DNA of 64,000 bases, taken from positions 124,001-188,000 of the forward strand of contig NZ_CP146256.1 in NCBI RefSeq assembly GCF_039134705.1, written 5' to 3'. Each line of letters begins with the position of its first letter. Positions within the stretch are counted from its first letter, which is position 1. Positions 45,309 to 53,528 of the stretch are shown here, piece after piece. The notes below the pieces were generated by a model. The model was not told where the DNA came from. It made no database searches and worked only from the letters and a program-made list of their open reading frames with translations. The stretch is from Kineothrix sp. IPX-CK (GTDB taxonomy: Bacteria > Bacillota > Clostridia > Lachnospirales > Lachnospiraceae). The position numbers were made by a program, and so were the translations under genes.

Positions 45309-45332
45309 GTTAACAAAGTTAACTTCGTTAAC
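45309..45332. promoter_or_regulatory. Three GTTAAC repeats at 9-bp spacing before spmB
   Basis: GTTAAC at 45309, 45318 and 45327, separated by AAA and TTC. Each is self-palindromic and the whole is nearly so, which looks like an operator for a dimeric or tetrameric regulator. Confidence 0.5.
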
Positions 45333-45396
45333 ATGGTAAAATGGGGAATAGGCTATCTTAAACGTATTATCCAATATTTCAAATATCATTATTCCG

Positions 45397-45885
45397 GTGG
45401 TAATATTCTATATCGTCGCCTATGGTGTCATAAATAAGCAGAACGTCTATGAGGAATTCATCAAGGGGGCAAAAGATGGTTTCCATACGGTAATAGATAT
45501 TATGCCCACCTTGGTGGGACTGATGGTGGCGGTGGGAGTGCTGCGAGCTTCCGGGTTTCTCGGCTTCATCGGAAAGCTTTTTAAGGGAGTGACAGACATG
45601 ATCGGTTTCCCCTCGGAGCTCGTTCCGCTGATTTTTATCAAAATGTTCTCATCGTCGGCAGCCACTGGCCTGGTGCTGGATATTTTCAAGACTTACGGCC
45701 CGGACTCCTACATCGGCATGATAACGTCTATCATGATGAGCTGCACGGAGACCATTTTCTACACGATGTCCGTGTATTATATGGCGGCGAAAGTAACAAA
45801 GACGAAATATACCCTGCCAGGCGCACTTATCAGTACCTTAGTGGGGGTGGTTCTTAGCGTTATACTGGCAGGGATGATGAAGTGA
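45397..45885 (+). CDS. spmB: Spore maturation protein B
   Basis: Membrane protein of the nucleoside-recognition (Gate) family that works with SpmA in spore core dehydration. Motifs NVYEEFIKGAKDGFHTVIDIMP, LMVAVGVLRASG, FPSELVPLIFIKMFSSSAATG and GPDSYIGMITSIMMSCTETIFYT run in SpmB order (each shown in part: key residues GAK-GF, RASG, SSSAATG, TETIFYT). The first standard start is the GTG at 45397, without a ribosome site and too late: the homologous segment VLSNISNIIIPVVIFY begins earlier. The frame is open back to 45352, with GGGGAATAGG just before an ATC at 45355, so a non-standard start or a mutated ATG is likely. spmA lies 28 kb away. Confidence 0.87.
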   Translation: MVIFYIVAYGVINKQNVYEEFIKGAKDGFHTVIDIMPTLVGLMVAVGVLRASGFLGFIGKLFKGVTDMIGFPSELVPLIFIKMFSSSAATGLVLDIFKTYGPDSYIGMITSIMMSCTETIFYTMSVYYMAAKVTKTKYTLPGALISTLVGVVLSVILAGMMK

Positions 45886-45894
45886 ATTTGCGCG

Positions 45895-46560
45895 CTACTC
45901 CCAACTAAAATTTTCCGTTCCGGCACCAACTTCAAAGTGCTTTTTCACTATCCCCAGATCGACCTTGGAATAAAAGCCGCCGGTCGATTTGGCGGATACT
46001 CTTTTTCCTGAAAGCGTAATCAGGAATTTCTGCTGGTTCGTCGCTGTGGGAGCCAAAAGCGCGGCATCCATTCCTCTTTTAAACCAATCGGGCATTTCTC
46101 CCTCTGCTTTGCATAAATCGAGTAAAGACTTGCTTTTGTGAGGAAGCCCTTGAGTCCTGCCATATCCCAGGGACAACACGCAGATGAGCTTTTCTCCCTT
46201 ATCTATTTCGCAGCGGCTTTTTCCTTTGCTGAAGGTCAAGGCAACCCAGCAGGTATTTAAGCCGAGCTGTTGTGCTCTTAAGGCCAGTTCTTCTCCGTAA
46301 TATCCGATTTTTTCTTCCAGTTCGGGGCTCTTTTTTCCTATGAGAGCGATATAGTTTTTGACATTGTTAAATTTACCGTAGTGGGCCATGATGCCGCCAA
46401 AGGCTTCCGGTTCGTCGGTAACCAGCTGTATGTGCAGCCCCCCTTCGTCATTGCAGCGGTCAATTTCCTTTTGAAGCTCTAAGACAATGTCTTTATCAAT
46501 TTTTTTGTCCGTATAGTCGCGTACGGAATGACGGTTCTCTATTGCCTGCATAAAGTCCAT
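45895..46560 (-). CDS. Nitroreductase family protein
   Basis: 221-residue FMN-binding oxidoreductase. Opening MDFMQAIENRHSVRDYTDKKI with the Arg-His-Ser-Val-Arg FMN motif, GLNTCWVALTFSKGK in the middle and LLAPTATNQQKF in the second half. It resembles the TM1586-type single-domain nitroreductases. AAGGAAGG lies 9 bases upstream of the start. It converges on spmB with 9 bases between stops. Substrate unknown. Confidence 0.88.
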   Translation of the reverse strand: MDFMQAIENRHSVRDYTDKKIDKDIVLELQKEIDRCNDEGGLHIQLVTDEPEAFGGIMAHYGKFNNVKNYIALIGKKSPELEEKIGYYGEELALRAQQLGLNTCWVALTFSKGKSRCEIDKGEKLICVLSLGYGRTQGLPHKSKSLLDLCKAEGEMPDWFKRGMDAALLAPTATNQQKFLITLSGKRVSAKSTGGFYSKVDLGIVKKHFEVGAGTENFSWE

Positions 46561-46860
46561 AATAACAATCCTTCCTTTCTTACTTCTAATTAATTATATT
46601 TCATGTCATCGTGTTCATTACTATATGATGGATATCTGTTGTGAATTGCTTTTTTATATTATATCATAAAAAATTAAGATTAGTTCAATGGGAAATAAAA
46701 CAGGAATGAATACTTGGATCCATATTTGGGAATTTACAGTTTTCATTTAGGACAAAAGGTTATATGATAGTGTATAAATAAAGCTCTGCGTTTATAATCG
46801 GATAAAAAGTAAATGAGATTATAATATAAGAAATAATACAGATTAGAAGAGGTACAGAAA
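46561..46860. other. AT-rich intergenic region between divergent genes
   Basis: 300 bases between the nitroreductase (minus) and the ATPase gene (plus). Very AT-rich with several TATAAT-like strings (for example about 46791 and 46820) that could serve the ATPase gene, but no -35 partner that I trust. No ORF, repeat or terminator seen. Confidence 0.5.
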
Positions 46861-48660
46861 ATGAAAGCATCAACAGACCTGCAAAGTATTCTTAAGGCGA
46901 TAGACAGAAAAGGCTATCCGGCCTATAAAGATACGCGGGGGAGTTATTCCTTCGGCAAATATGAGTTATCCATAGATCACGTACAGGGAGACCCCTTTGC
47001 ATCGCCTTCCAAGGTGAGCATACATGTGGAGGGCAAAGCGGCAGGCTTCCCGAAGGAATGCTTCGAGAAAAAGGAACGCAGAATTGCCATGCAGGATTAT
47101 CTGCTTCGCCTGTTCGGCAAGGAAGTAGATAAATATAATTTTAAAGCGAAGGGCTCCGGCAAAAGCGGCCTTTTATCGGTGACCCGCTGCGGGCAGGAGG
47201 TGCTTGAGAGAACGGCATGTGTTATTTTGCCCGAAAACGGATCTATTATCTTGCGTCTGGAAATCGGATTTCCTGCCAACGGTAGAACGATTTGTGCTCC
47301 GGAGCTGGAAAAAATCCTATTCGATTTTCTCCCAAGATGTATACAAGGCGTTTTATTTTACCCAATGTTAAATAAAGAGGAAGTGAAAAAAACTCTTTTT
47401 CTTGCGGATGACAGGCACTACATCAGAGAGCAATTAGAGAAAATGGAACTTGCGGCGTTCGTTGCCAACGGTTCTGTACTCCCAAGAGAATCCGGCATTT
47501 CGGACAGGCCCATGAAAAACAGCATACTTTTCGTTTCCCCCAAATCTATGGAAGTGACCATGAAGCTACCTCATAAAGGCGAAATATCCGGTATGGGAAT
47601 CAAAAAAGGAATAACCCTCATTGTAGGAGGAGGCTATCATGGGAAGTCCACTCTGTTAAAGGCCCTGGAGCTTGGGGTGTACGACCATATCGCAGACGAT
47701 GGCAGAGAATATGTCGTTACGGAGTCCGATGCGGTAAAAATACGCGCGGAGGACGGACGCAGCGTGACCGGGGACGACATTTCTTTATTTGTAAATAACC
47801 TTCCCGGGGGTAAGGATACCAAGCGGTTCCATACAGAAGACGCCAGCGGAAGCACCTCTCAGGCAGCGAACGTGGTGGAAGCCATAGAAAGCGGAGCCAC
47901 ACTTTTACTGATAGACGAGGATACCTGTGCGACGAACTTCATGGTGAGGGATGAACTGATGCAGCGTGTCGTTCACAGGGATAAGGAGCCCATTACCCCT
48001 TTTATAGAGAGGGCAAGGTTCCTGTATGAAGAAAATGGTATATCCTGTGTCATCGTGGCGGGAAGTTCAGGCTCCTATTTCAATATCGCGGACTGCATTA
48101 TTCAGATGGATCATTATAGGCCGGAGGAAATCACGGGCTTCGCAAAGGAAGAGGCGAAGGCTTTTCCTCCCGTATCCTTTCCAAAGGATACCCCCTTCAT
48201 GCCGGATTTTGAGAGGATTCCTATCCGCGCCGCCAAAACTGTGAAGGAGCACAGAGGGAGTAACCGCTATGCAGAGAAATACGGCCGCGGAGGAAAGAAT
48301 AGATATGGGGAAAGCGATGAAGGCAGTGTGAGAGAGTCGGAGCGCATAAAAATTAAAGGAATGGGAAAAGAAGGAGTTGTTCTCAATAAAGAAACGATTC
48401 ATCTCCATTATGTAGAGCAGCTTGCCGATTCAGAGCAGGCCTTGGCGCTAGGCTATTTGCTTGCCTACGCGGAGCAGAACATGTTCGATGGAAAAGAGAA
48501 CCTTAGGGATATCGTGAATAAGCTGATGACACTAGTGGAGGAAAAGGGCCTTGCAGCCGTAGTGCAGGGAGGATACCTGCCATCAGGGCTGGCACTTCCC
48601 AGAAGGCAGGAGGTATTCGCCTGCTTTAACCGATATAGAAGTCTGAAAATAGAAAAATAG
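46861..48660 (+). CDS. ABC-class predicted ATPase (PF09818 type)
   Basis: 599 residues, soluble. The N-terminal 240 residues lack known motifs; the ATPase core has Walker A GGGYHGKST (256-264), a signature-like ASGSTSQAANVVEA about 329-342, and Walker B TLLLIDEDTCATNF (347-360). A basic linker follows (EHRGSNRYAEKYGRGGKNRY) and a C-terminal domain with GGYLPSGLALPRRQE. This is the stand-alone ABC_ATPase family, present in many bacteria; its process is not known to me. No transporter partner is nearby. Confidence 0.85.
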   Translation: MKASTDLQSILKAIDRKGYPAYKDTRGSYSFGKYELSIDHVQGDPFASPSKVSIHVEGKAAGFPKECFEKKERRIAMQDYLLRLFGKEVDKYNFKAKGSGKSGLLSVTRCGQEVLERTACVILPENGSIILRLEIGFPANGRTICAPELEKILFDFLPRCIQGVLFYPMLNKEEVKKTLFLADDRHYIREQLEKMELAAFVANGSVLPRESGISDRPMKNSILFVSPKSMEVTMKLPHKGEISGMGIKKGITLIVGGGYHGKSTLLKALELGVYDHIADDGREYVVTESDAVKIRAEDGRSVTGDDISLFVNNLPGGKDTKRFHTEDASGSTSQAANVVEAIESGATLLLIDEDTCATNFMVRDELMQRVVHRDKEPITPFIERARFLYEENGISCVIVAGSSGSYFNIADCIIQMDHYRPEEITGFAKEEAKAFPPVSFPKDTPFMPDFERIPIRAAKTVKEHRGSNRYAEKYGRGGKNRYGESDEGSVRESERIKIKGMGKEGVVLNKETIHLHYVEQLADSEQALALGYLLAYAEQNMFDGKENLRDIVNKLMTLVEEKGLAAVVQGGYLPSGLALPRRQEVFACFNRYRSLKIEK

Positions 48661-48663
48661 CGA

Positions 48664-48686
48664 TAAAAAAAGTCCCTGAGGGACTT
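48664..48686 (-). terminator. Terminator of the hemerythrin-like gene
   Basis: AAGTCCC-TGA-GGGACTT stem (48670-48686), followed on the minus strand by a run of seven Ts. It lies 9 bases past that gene's stop and also next to the stop of the convergent ATPase gene. Confidence 0.85.
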
Positions 48687-48694
48687 AATACTTG

Positions 48695-49120
48695 TTAATA
48701 TACACCGCGTGAATTCAGAAATTTACATAAATCCAGAGCTTCCACCAAAATGTGATTAAATAGGAACGACTGCAAATCTTCCTTCAACTGAGTAAGAGTT
48801 TTTTTCGGGCGCTTGCTCAGTTCATTCATATCTATGGATAAAATATTGTTTTTGAAGTCGTTGAGAGATTGTTTGTTTTTGGAAGAATAAGGATATTTGT
48901 ACTTATCCATGAGACTTTCTTCGGTATAGAACTGATAAGAGGCATAATCCCGCAAATCACAAACAATATCCAGAAGCTGTTGGTTGGAAACGTTCCGGCA
49001 GTCGTTCATGATAAGCTGTTCCATAGCTCTGCCAATACGAAATAGCTCGCGGTGCTGTGCATCGATAATCGCAACGCCACATTCCATTTCCTTGCACCAA
49101 TCAAATTTAAAATCGAACAT
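48695..49120 (-). CDS. Hemerythrin-fold protein lacking most iron ligands
   Basis: 141 residues, the length and helical pattern of bacteriohemerythrins: WCKEMECGVAIIDAQHREL at the start, LRDYASYQFYTEESLM, and FLFNHILVEALDL near the end. Of the seven diiron ligands of the family, His23, Glu67 and His123 are kept, but Gln63, Asn82, Leu86 and Ala128 stand where three His and one Asp are expected. It probably does not hold a normal diiron site. GGAGGTAAAT gives a strong ribosome site and the gene has a terminator, so it looks expressed. A scaffold or altered sensor is possible. Confidence 0.8.
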   Translation of the reverse strand: MFDFKFDWCKEMECGVAIIDAQHRELFRIGRAMEQLIMNDCRNVSNQQLLDIVCDLRDYASYQFYTEESLMDKYKYPYSSKNKQSLNDFKNNILSIDMNELSKRPKKTLTQLKEDLQSFLFNHILVEALDLCKFLNSRGVY

Positions 49121-49314
49121 ATTTACCTCCGGTAAGATGAAAATGATTAAGAGTTTTAACCATGACGTGCAAAACGAACATTACTATAATATACTACTAA
49201 AGTACTATCTGCAACCGTAAAATAAAAATTAATGATAAATTTTATGTAAAAACATAGGCAGAAAGTACATATATACTTATGAATTTTTTTTGAGAATGTT
49301 AAGGAGACTGTACA

Positions 49315-49749
49315 ATGGTACTAATAAGTGCGATTGCCGCCATATCTTTGATGGCAGTTATTACATTAATATGTATTATGAAGCGCAAGGCGGGAGGACC
49401 TTCCCCGATTGATGAGATGGAGGGACGGGATTTTGAGCAGTTTTGTGCGGAGCTATTGAGGGAAAGAGGCTTCGTTGAGGTGGAGGTAACGAAAGGCAGC
49501 GGCGATTATGGCATTGATATATTAGCTGAGAAGGACGGAGTTACTTATGCCATCCAATGTAAACGCTATGATACCCCGGTAGGAGTGAAGGCAATACAAG
49601 AAGCATATGCGGGCAGAGACTACTACGACCGCATGGTAGGCGCAGTACTTACTAACCAATATTTTACAGCGCCTGCCGTAGAGGCGGCAAAAAAGTTAAA
49701 AATATTATTATGGGACAGAGGATACTTGGACAGCATGATGCAGGAATAG
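49315..49749 (+). CDS. Membrane-anchored Mrr-type nuclease-domain protein
   Basis: 144 residues: one N-terminal membrane helix (about 3-22), short linker, then an Mrr_cat/restriction-endonuclease-like domain (35-144). The nuclease core is intact: MEGRDFEQFCAELLRERGF, GSGDYGIDIL with Asp68, and AIQCKRY with Gln81 and Lys83. The membrane helix plus PD-(D/E)xK domain layout is known among orphan Mrr-like proteins. No methyltransferase or specificity subunit is nearby, so it is not a standard restriction system. AAGGAGACTG precedes the ATG. Confidence 0.85.
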   Translation: MVLISAIAAISLMAVITLICIMKRKAGGPSPIDEMEGRDFEQFCAELLRERGFVEVEVTKGSGDYGIDILAEKDGVTYAIQCKRYDTPVGVKAIQEAYAGRDYYDRMVGAVLTNQYFTAPAVEAAKKLKILLWDRGYLDSMMQE

Positions 49750-49862
49750 ATAATTATTGACTCCCACTCCAAAAAGAAGTACGATGTATACTACTATTAT
49801 ATTCGCGGCAGAATTCAATTCTTTGGGACCGCGTTCATCTATTTTCCAGGAGGGAAGCACGA

Positions 49863-51620
49863 ATGAAAAGGGAGAAAAGAGGTACTAAATTTACTATTCA
49901 GTTCAAGTTGATTATTATTTGCAGCCTTTTGTTGATAATACCGTTGCTGTTGACGGGAGTTTTCAGCTATATGACAGCCAAGTCGGAGCTCGATAAAAAG
50001 GGCGAGATCATATTAAAAAACAGTGTGGAGCAGGCGCTTCAACTGATAGATGCGAAACAGGCGGAGGTGGAGAGGGGAACTCTGACTCTCGAGGAGGCAC
50101 AAGAACAAGTCAAGGTTGCCTTGCTTGGAGAAAAGGATGCGGAAGGGAAGCGCCTGATTAACTCTACGGTTAACTTGGGACAAAACGGATACTTTGTCGT
50201 GTACGATGCACAAGGCAATGAAGTTGCCCACCCGTCTCTGGAAGGACAGAATGTATGGGATGTGGAAGATAAGAGCGGCGACGGCACGAAATTTGTTCAG
50301 GAGCAAATCAACTCGGGAATTAATGGTGGCGGCTATGTGACTTATACTTGGAACCTGCCTGACTCCGAGGCGACGGCACTTAAGATATCCTACCAGAAGC
50401 AGGAAGCAGACTGGGGATGGATCGTGTCGGCCGGCTCCTATGCTATGGACTATAACGAAGGTGCTACTACCATTTTGCAAACGCTGACTATAGTCCTGAT
50501 CGTATCACTCATCGTCGGCCTGATGATTATTTTGCTTTTCGCCCGCCACATTTCCATGCCTATCCGCCAAATAGGCAGATCCTTGGAGCAGGTTTCGGAC
50601 GGAAATATCAGTATTCCGGCGCTGGCAGTTAAGAACCGGGATGAGACAGGGCTATTAGGTCAGTCCTTCAATACCATGCTCTATAATATGCAGGATCTTG
50701 TGGCAGCCCTGAAAGAATCTTCAAGTACAGTTCTTCGATTTTCGGATTCTCTTGCCGGCATAACGGATGAAACCTCCAAGGCGATCAACGAAGTGGCTGT
50801 TACCATTCAGGAAGTCGCAAGTGCCGTATCTGATGAGGCTTCCAGCGTTGCGGACACGGTGAACAAGGTGGACGCGCTGGCAAATAACATAGAATCGGTG
50901 TCGGAATCGACAGAAGAAATGAACCGCACCACACAGAATACAGAAGAACTGCGGGAGAGCGGACTGAATGCCGTCGAGATGCTTTCGTCTTCCATGAGCA
51001 AGACGAATGGCGCGATTCGTGAAATTGATGAAGTCATTAATAAAGTAATGGAAAGTGCTAACAATATACATTCGGTAACGGAAGCGATTATCCAAATATC
51101 CGAGCAGACTAACCTTCTTGCCCTCAACGCTTCCATAGAAGCGGCCAGAGCGGGAGAGGCGGGAAAAGGCTTCGCGGTGGTCGCAGAGGAAATTCGCAAG
51201 CTTGCGGAGCAGTCCGCGGCGGAAGTAGGAGAAATAAACGGCGCTATCAGCGAGATTCATACATATGCGAATTCTTCTGTAAAGACGATGTCTTCGGTAC
51301 TTGGAGTTATAGAAGAGCAGTCCTTGGCGGTTGATAATACGAAGGAGGCGTTCGTAAATATCGCGGAAGAAATAAAGGTACTCATTGACGGAGTATTGTC
51401 AATTACGGAGGATAGCAGGCAGATGCGCCAGATGAAGGACGAAATCGTAGGAAATATGGAATCCATTTCCGCATCTACGGAAGAGACATCTGCAGCTACG
51501 CAGGAAGTCTCAGCGACTTCAGAAGAACAGCTGGCATCCATGGAAGAGGTAGCCGCTCAAACCAATGAACTGAAGGAGTTGGCGGAGCAGTTAGAAGCGG
51601 TTGTGCAAAGATTTAAGTAA
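49863..51620 (+). CDS. Methyl-accepting chemotaxis protein with Cache sensor
   Basis: 585 residues. TM1 about 17-38, extracellular Cache-type domain about 40-205 ([47 protein letters not shown]), TM2 about 210-232, HAMP ([20 protein letters not shown]), then signalling coiled coil with tip [20 protein letters not shown] and adaptation sites at both ends. It differs from the receptor at 43185 in the sensor, so it detects another ligand. GGAGGG precedes the ATG. Confidence 0.94.
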   Translation: MKREKRGTKFTIQFKLIIICSLLLIIPLLLTGVFSYMTAKSELDKKGEIILKNSVEQALQLIDAKQAEVERGTLTLEEAQEQVKVALLGEKDAEGKRLINSTVNLGQNGYFVVYDAQGNEVAHPSLEGQNVWDVEDKSGDGTKFVQEQINSGINGGGYVTYTWNLPDSEATALKISYQKQEADWGWIVSAGSYAMDYNEGATTILQTLTIVLIVSLIVGLMIILLFARHISMPIRQIGRSLEQVSDGNISIPALAVKNRDETGLLGQSFNTMLYNMQDLVAALKESSSTVLRFSDSLAGITDETSKAINEVAVTIQEVASAVSDEASSVADTVNKVDALANNIESVSESTEEMNRTTQNTEELRESGLNAVEMLSSSMSKTNGAIREIDEVINKVMESANNIHSVTEAIIQISEQTNLLALNASIEAARAGEAGKGFAVVAEEIRKLAEQSAAEVGEINGAISEIHTYANSSVKTMSSVLGVIEEQSLAVDNTKEAFVNIAEEIKVLIDGVLSITEDSRQMRQMKDEIVGNMESISASTEETSAATQEVSATSEEQLASMEEVAAQTNELKELAEQLEAVVQRFK

Positions 51621-51702
51621 TAGAAAACAGAATTATTGGATAATAAAAGTGAAGCGAAGAGCACTAGCTGATTTATAATTAAACGATAATATATTGCATG
51701 AA

Positions 51703-51736
51703 AAGTTGTATCATTTAAAATGGTACAACTTTTTTT
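51703..51736 (+). terminator. Terminator after the chemoreceptor gene
   Basis: AAGTTGTATCAT and ATGGTACAACTT pair with one mismatch around TTTAAA, followed by TTTTT. Lies 80 bases after the stop codon. Confidence 0.82.
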
Positions 51737-51765
51737 AATTTGTATTATAAATATACTTTTATATA

Positions 51766-51794
51766 TTGACAAGTAAAAGGGAAAAATATATTAT
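51766..51794 (+). promoter_or_regulatory. araA promoter
   Basis: TTGACA (51766-51771), 17-base spacer, TATTAT (51789-51794). TTTAC-TG-GTAAA follows at 51808-51819, a short palindrome that could be an operator. This gives a 5' leader of some 190 bases before araA. Confidence 0.75.
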
Positions 51795-51860
51795 TATTCT
51801 ATAAAGATTTACTGGTAAACGGTAGATGTTTATATGTATTACATAAGATATGATTGAAAC

Positions 51861-51937
51861 TTGCGTCGGCAGAGCTCATATAGAACAATACAACTGACGC
51901 AAAAAGAGTACAACTTTGCCGACAAGTCGGCCTCTGC
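51861..51937 (+). promoter_or_regulatory. Structured leader upstream of araA
   Basis: Several pairings compete: TTGCGTC (51861-51867) with GACGCAA (51896-51902); GCAGAG (51869-51874) with CTCTGC (51932-51937); and the local GCCGAC-AA-GTCGGC (51918-51931). It is GC-richer than the surrounding region. I do not recognise a known riboswitch. It fills most of the 372-base gap together with the terminator and promoter above. Confidence 0.5.
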
Positions 51938-51992
51938 GATCGGCATATCGGTATAACAACTACAAACAACAAGCTTATAGGAGGATTGAATA

Positions 51993-53489
51993 ATGAAAAC
52001 AGGAAAGAATTATAAATTTTGGTTTTGCACCGGCTCTCAGGATTTGTATGGAGATGAATGTCTCGCAAAGGTAGCGGAGCATTCAAAGATTATTGTAGAG
52101 AATCTGAACAAGTCCGGCATACTGCCTTTTGAAATCGTATGGAAGCCCACTCTGATTACTAATGAGCTCATAAGAAAGACCTTCAACGAAGCTAATGCGG
52201 ACGTAGAATGCGCTGGCGTTATCACATGGATGCACACCTTTTCCCCTGCGAAGTCATGGATACTCGGACTTCAGGAATACAGAAAGCCGCTGATGCACCT
52301 TCATACCCAGTTTAACGAAGAGATTCCTTACGACACCATCGATATGGATTTCATGAACGAGAACCAGTCCGCTCACGGAGACCGGGAATACGGACATATC
52401 GTAAGCCGTATGGGAATCGAGAGAAAGATCGTAGTCGGGCATTGGAGCGATAAAGAAGTTCAGAAGAATCTTGCTGACTGGATGAGAACAGCGATCGGCA
52501 TCATGGAATCCTCTCATATCCGCGTATGCCGTATTGCGGACAACATGAGAAACGTAGCGGTAACGGAAGGTGATAAAGTAGAAGCGCAGATCAAATTCGG
52601 GTGGGAAATCGATGCTTATCCCGTCAATGAGATCATAGAATATGTAAAGGATGTAAAAGAGGGGGAAATTAATTCTCTCGTTGACGAATATTATACCAAA
52701 TATGATATAATCTTGGAAGGAAGAGATGCGGCTGAGTTCAGAAGACACGTGGCTGTTCAGGCAGGTATTGAAATCGGCTTTGAGAAATTCCTGGAAGAGA
52801 AGAACTATCAGGCTATCGTTACCCACTTCGGAGATTTAGGAGAGCTGAAGCAGCTTCCGGGACTGGCTATCCAGAGACTTATGGAAAAAGGCTACGGATT
52901 CGGCGGCGAAGGTGACTGGAAGACGGCAGCTATGGTCCGTTTGATGAAGATTATGACTTCCGGTATTAAGGATGCCAAGGGGACCTCCTTTATGGAAGAT
53001 TATACCTATAACCTTGTGCCCGGCAAGGAAGGCATTCTTCAGGCTCATATGCTGGAGGTATGTCCTACCGTCGCGGACGGAAAAGCAGGAATCAAAGTAA
53101 ATCCGCTTTCCATGGGTAACAGAGAAGAGCCTGCCCGTCTTGTATTTACTTCCAAGACTGGTCCGGGGGTAGCCACCTCCCTGATCGATTTAGGAACGAG
53201 ATTCCGTCTGATCATCAATGCGGTAGACTGTAAGAAGGTAGAAAAGCCAATGCCGAAGCTTCCGGTTGCGACAGCATTCTGGACGCCTCAGCCTAACCTT
53301 AAGGTAGGAGCGGAGGCTTGGATACTGGCAGGCGGCGCACACCATACGGCATTCTCTTATGATCTTAGCGTGGAGCAGATGGCAGACTGGGCGGCAGCTA
53401 TGGGAATCGAAAGCGTTGTTATCGATAATGATACGACGATCAGGAACTTCAAGAATGAACTCAGATGGAATGAAATCGCATTCAGATAA
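51993..53489 (+). CDS. araA: L-arabinose isomerase
   Basis: 498-residue cytoplasmic enzyme that converts L-arabinose to L-ribulose. FWFCTGSQDLYGDECL at the N-terminus, WMHTFSPAKSWILGL, HLHTQFNEEIPY, FGGEGDWKTAAMVR, and the C-terminal GGAHHTAFSY with the metal His are typical. Length equals E. coli AraA (500). AGGAGG lies 9 bases before the ATG. First gene of an araA-araB-araD operon; no araR or arabinose transporter is in the window. Confidence 0.97.
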   Translation: MKTGKNYKFWFCTGSQDLYGDECLAKVAEHSKIIVENLNKSGILPFEIVWKPTLITNELIRKTFNEANADVECAGVITWMHTFSPAKSWILGLQEYRKPLMHLHTQFNEEIPYDTIDMDFMNENQSAHGDREYGHIVSRMGIERKIVVGHWSDKEVQKNLADWMRTAIGIMESSHIRVCRIADNMRNVAVTEGDKVEAQIKFGWEIDAYPVNEIIEYVKDVKEGEINSLVDEYYTKYDIILEGRDAAEFRRHVAVQAGIEIGFEKFLEEKNYQAIVTHFGDLGELKQLPGLAIQRLMEKGYGFGGEGDWKTAAMVRLMKIMTSGIKDAKGTSFMEDYTYNLVPGKEGILQAHMLEVCPTVADGKAGIKVNPLSMGNREEPARLVFTSKTGPGVATSLIDLGTRFRLIINAVDCKKVEKPMPKLPVATAFWTPQPNLKVGAEAWILAGGAHHTAFSYDLSVEQMADWAAAMGIESVVIDNDTTIRNFKNELRWNEIAFR

Positions 53490-53528
53490 TAACATGGGCG
53501 TCAAGCAAGGAAAGGGAAGGGGTATCGG

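Noticed and set aside
49315..49749. A restriction-modification system
   Set aside because: Only a nuclease domain is present; no methyltransferase, specificity or helicase gene lies within several kb.
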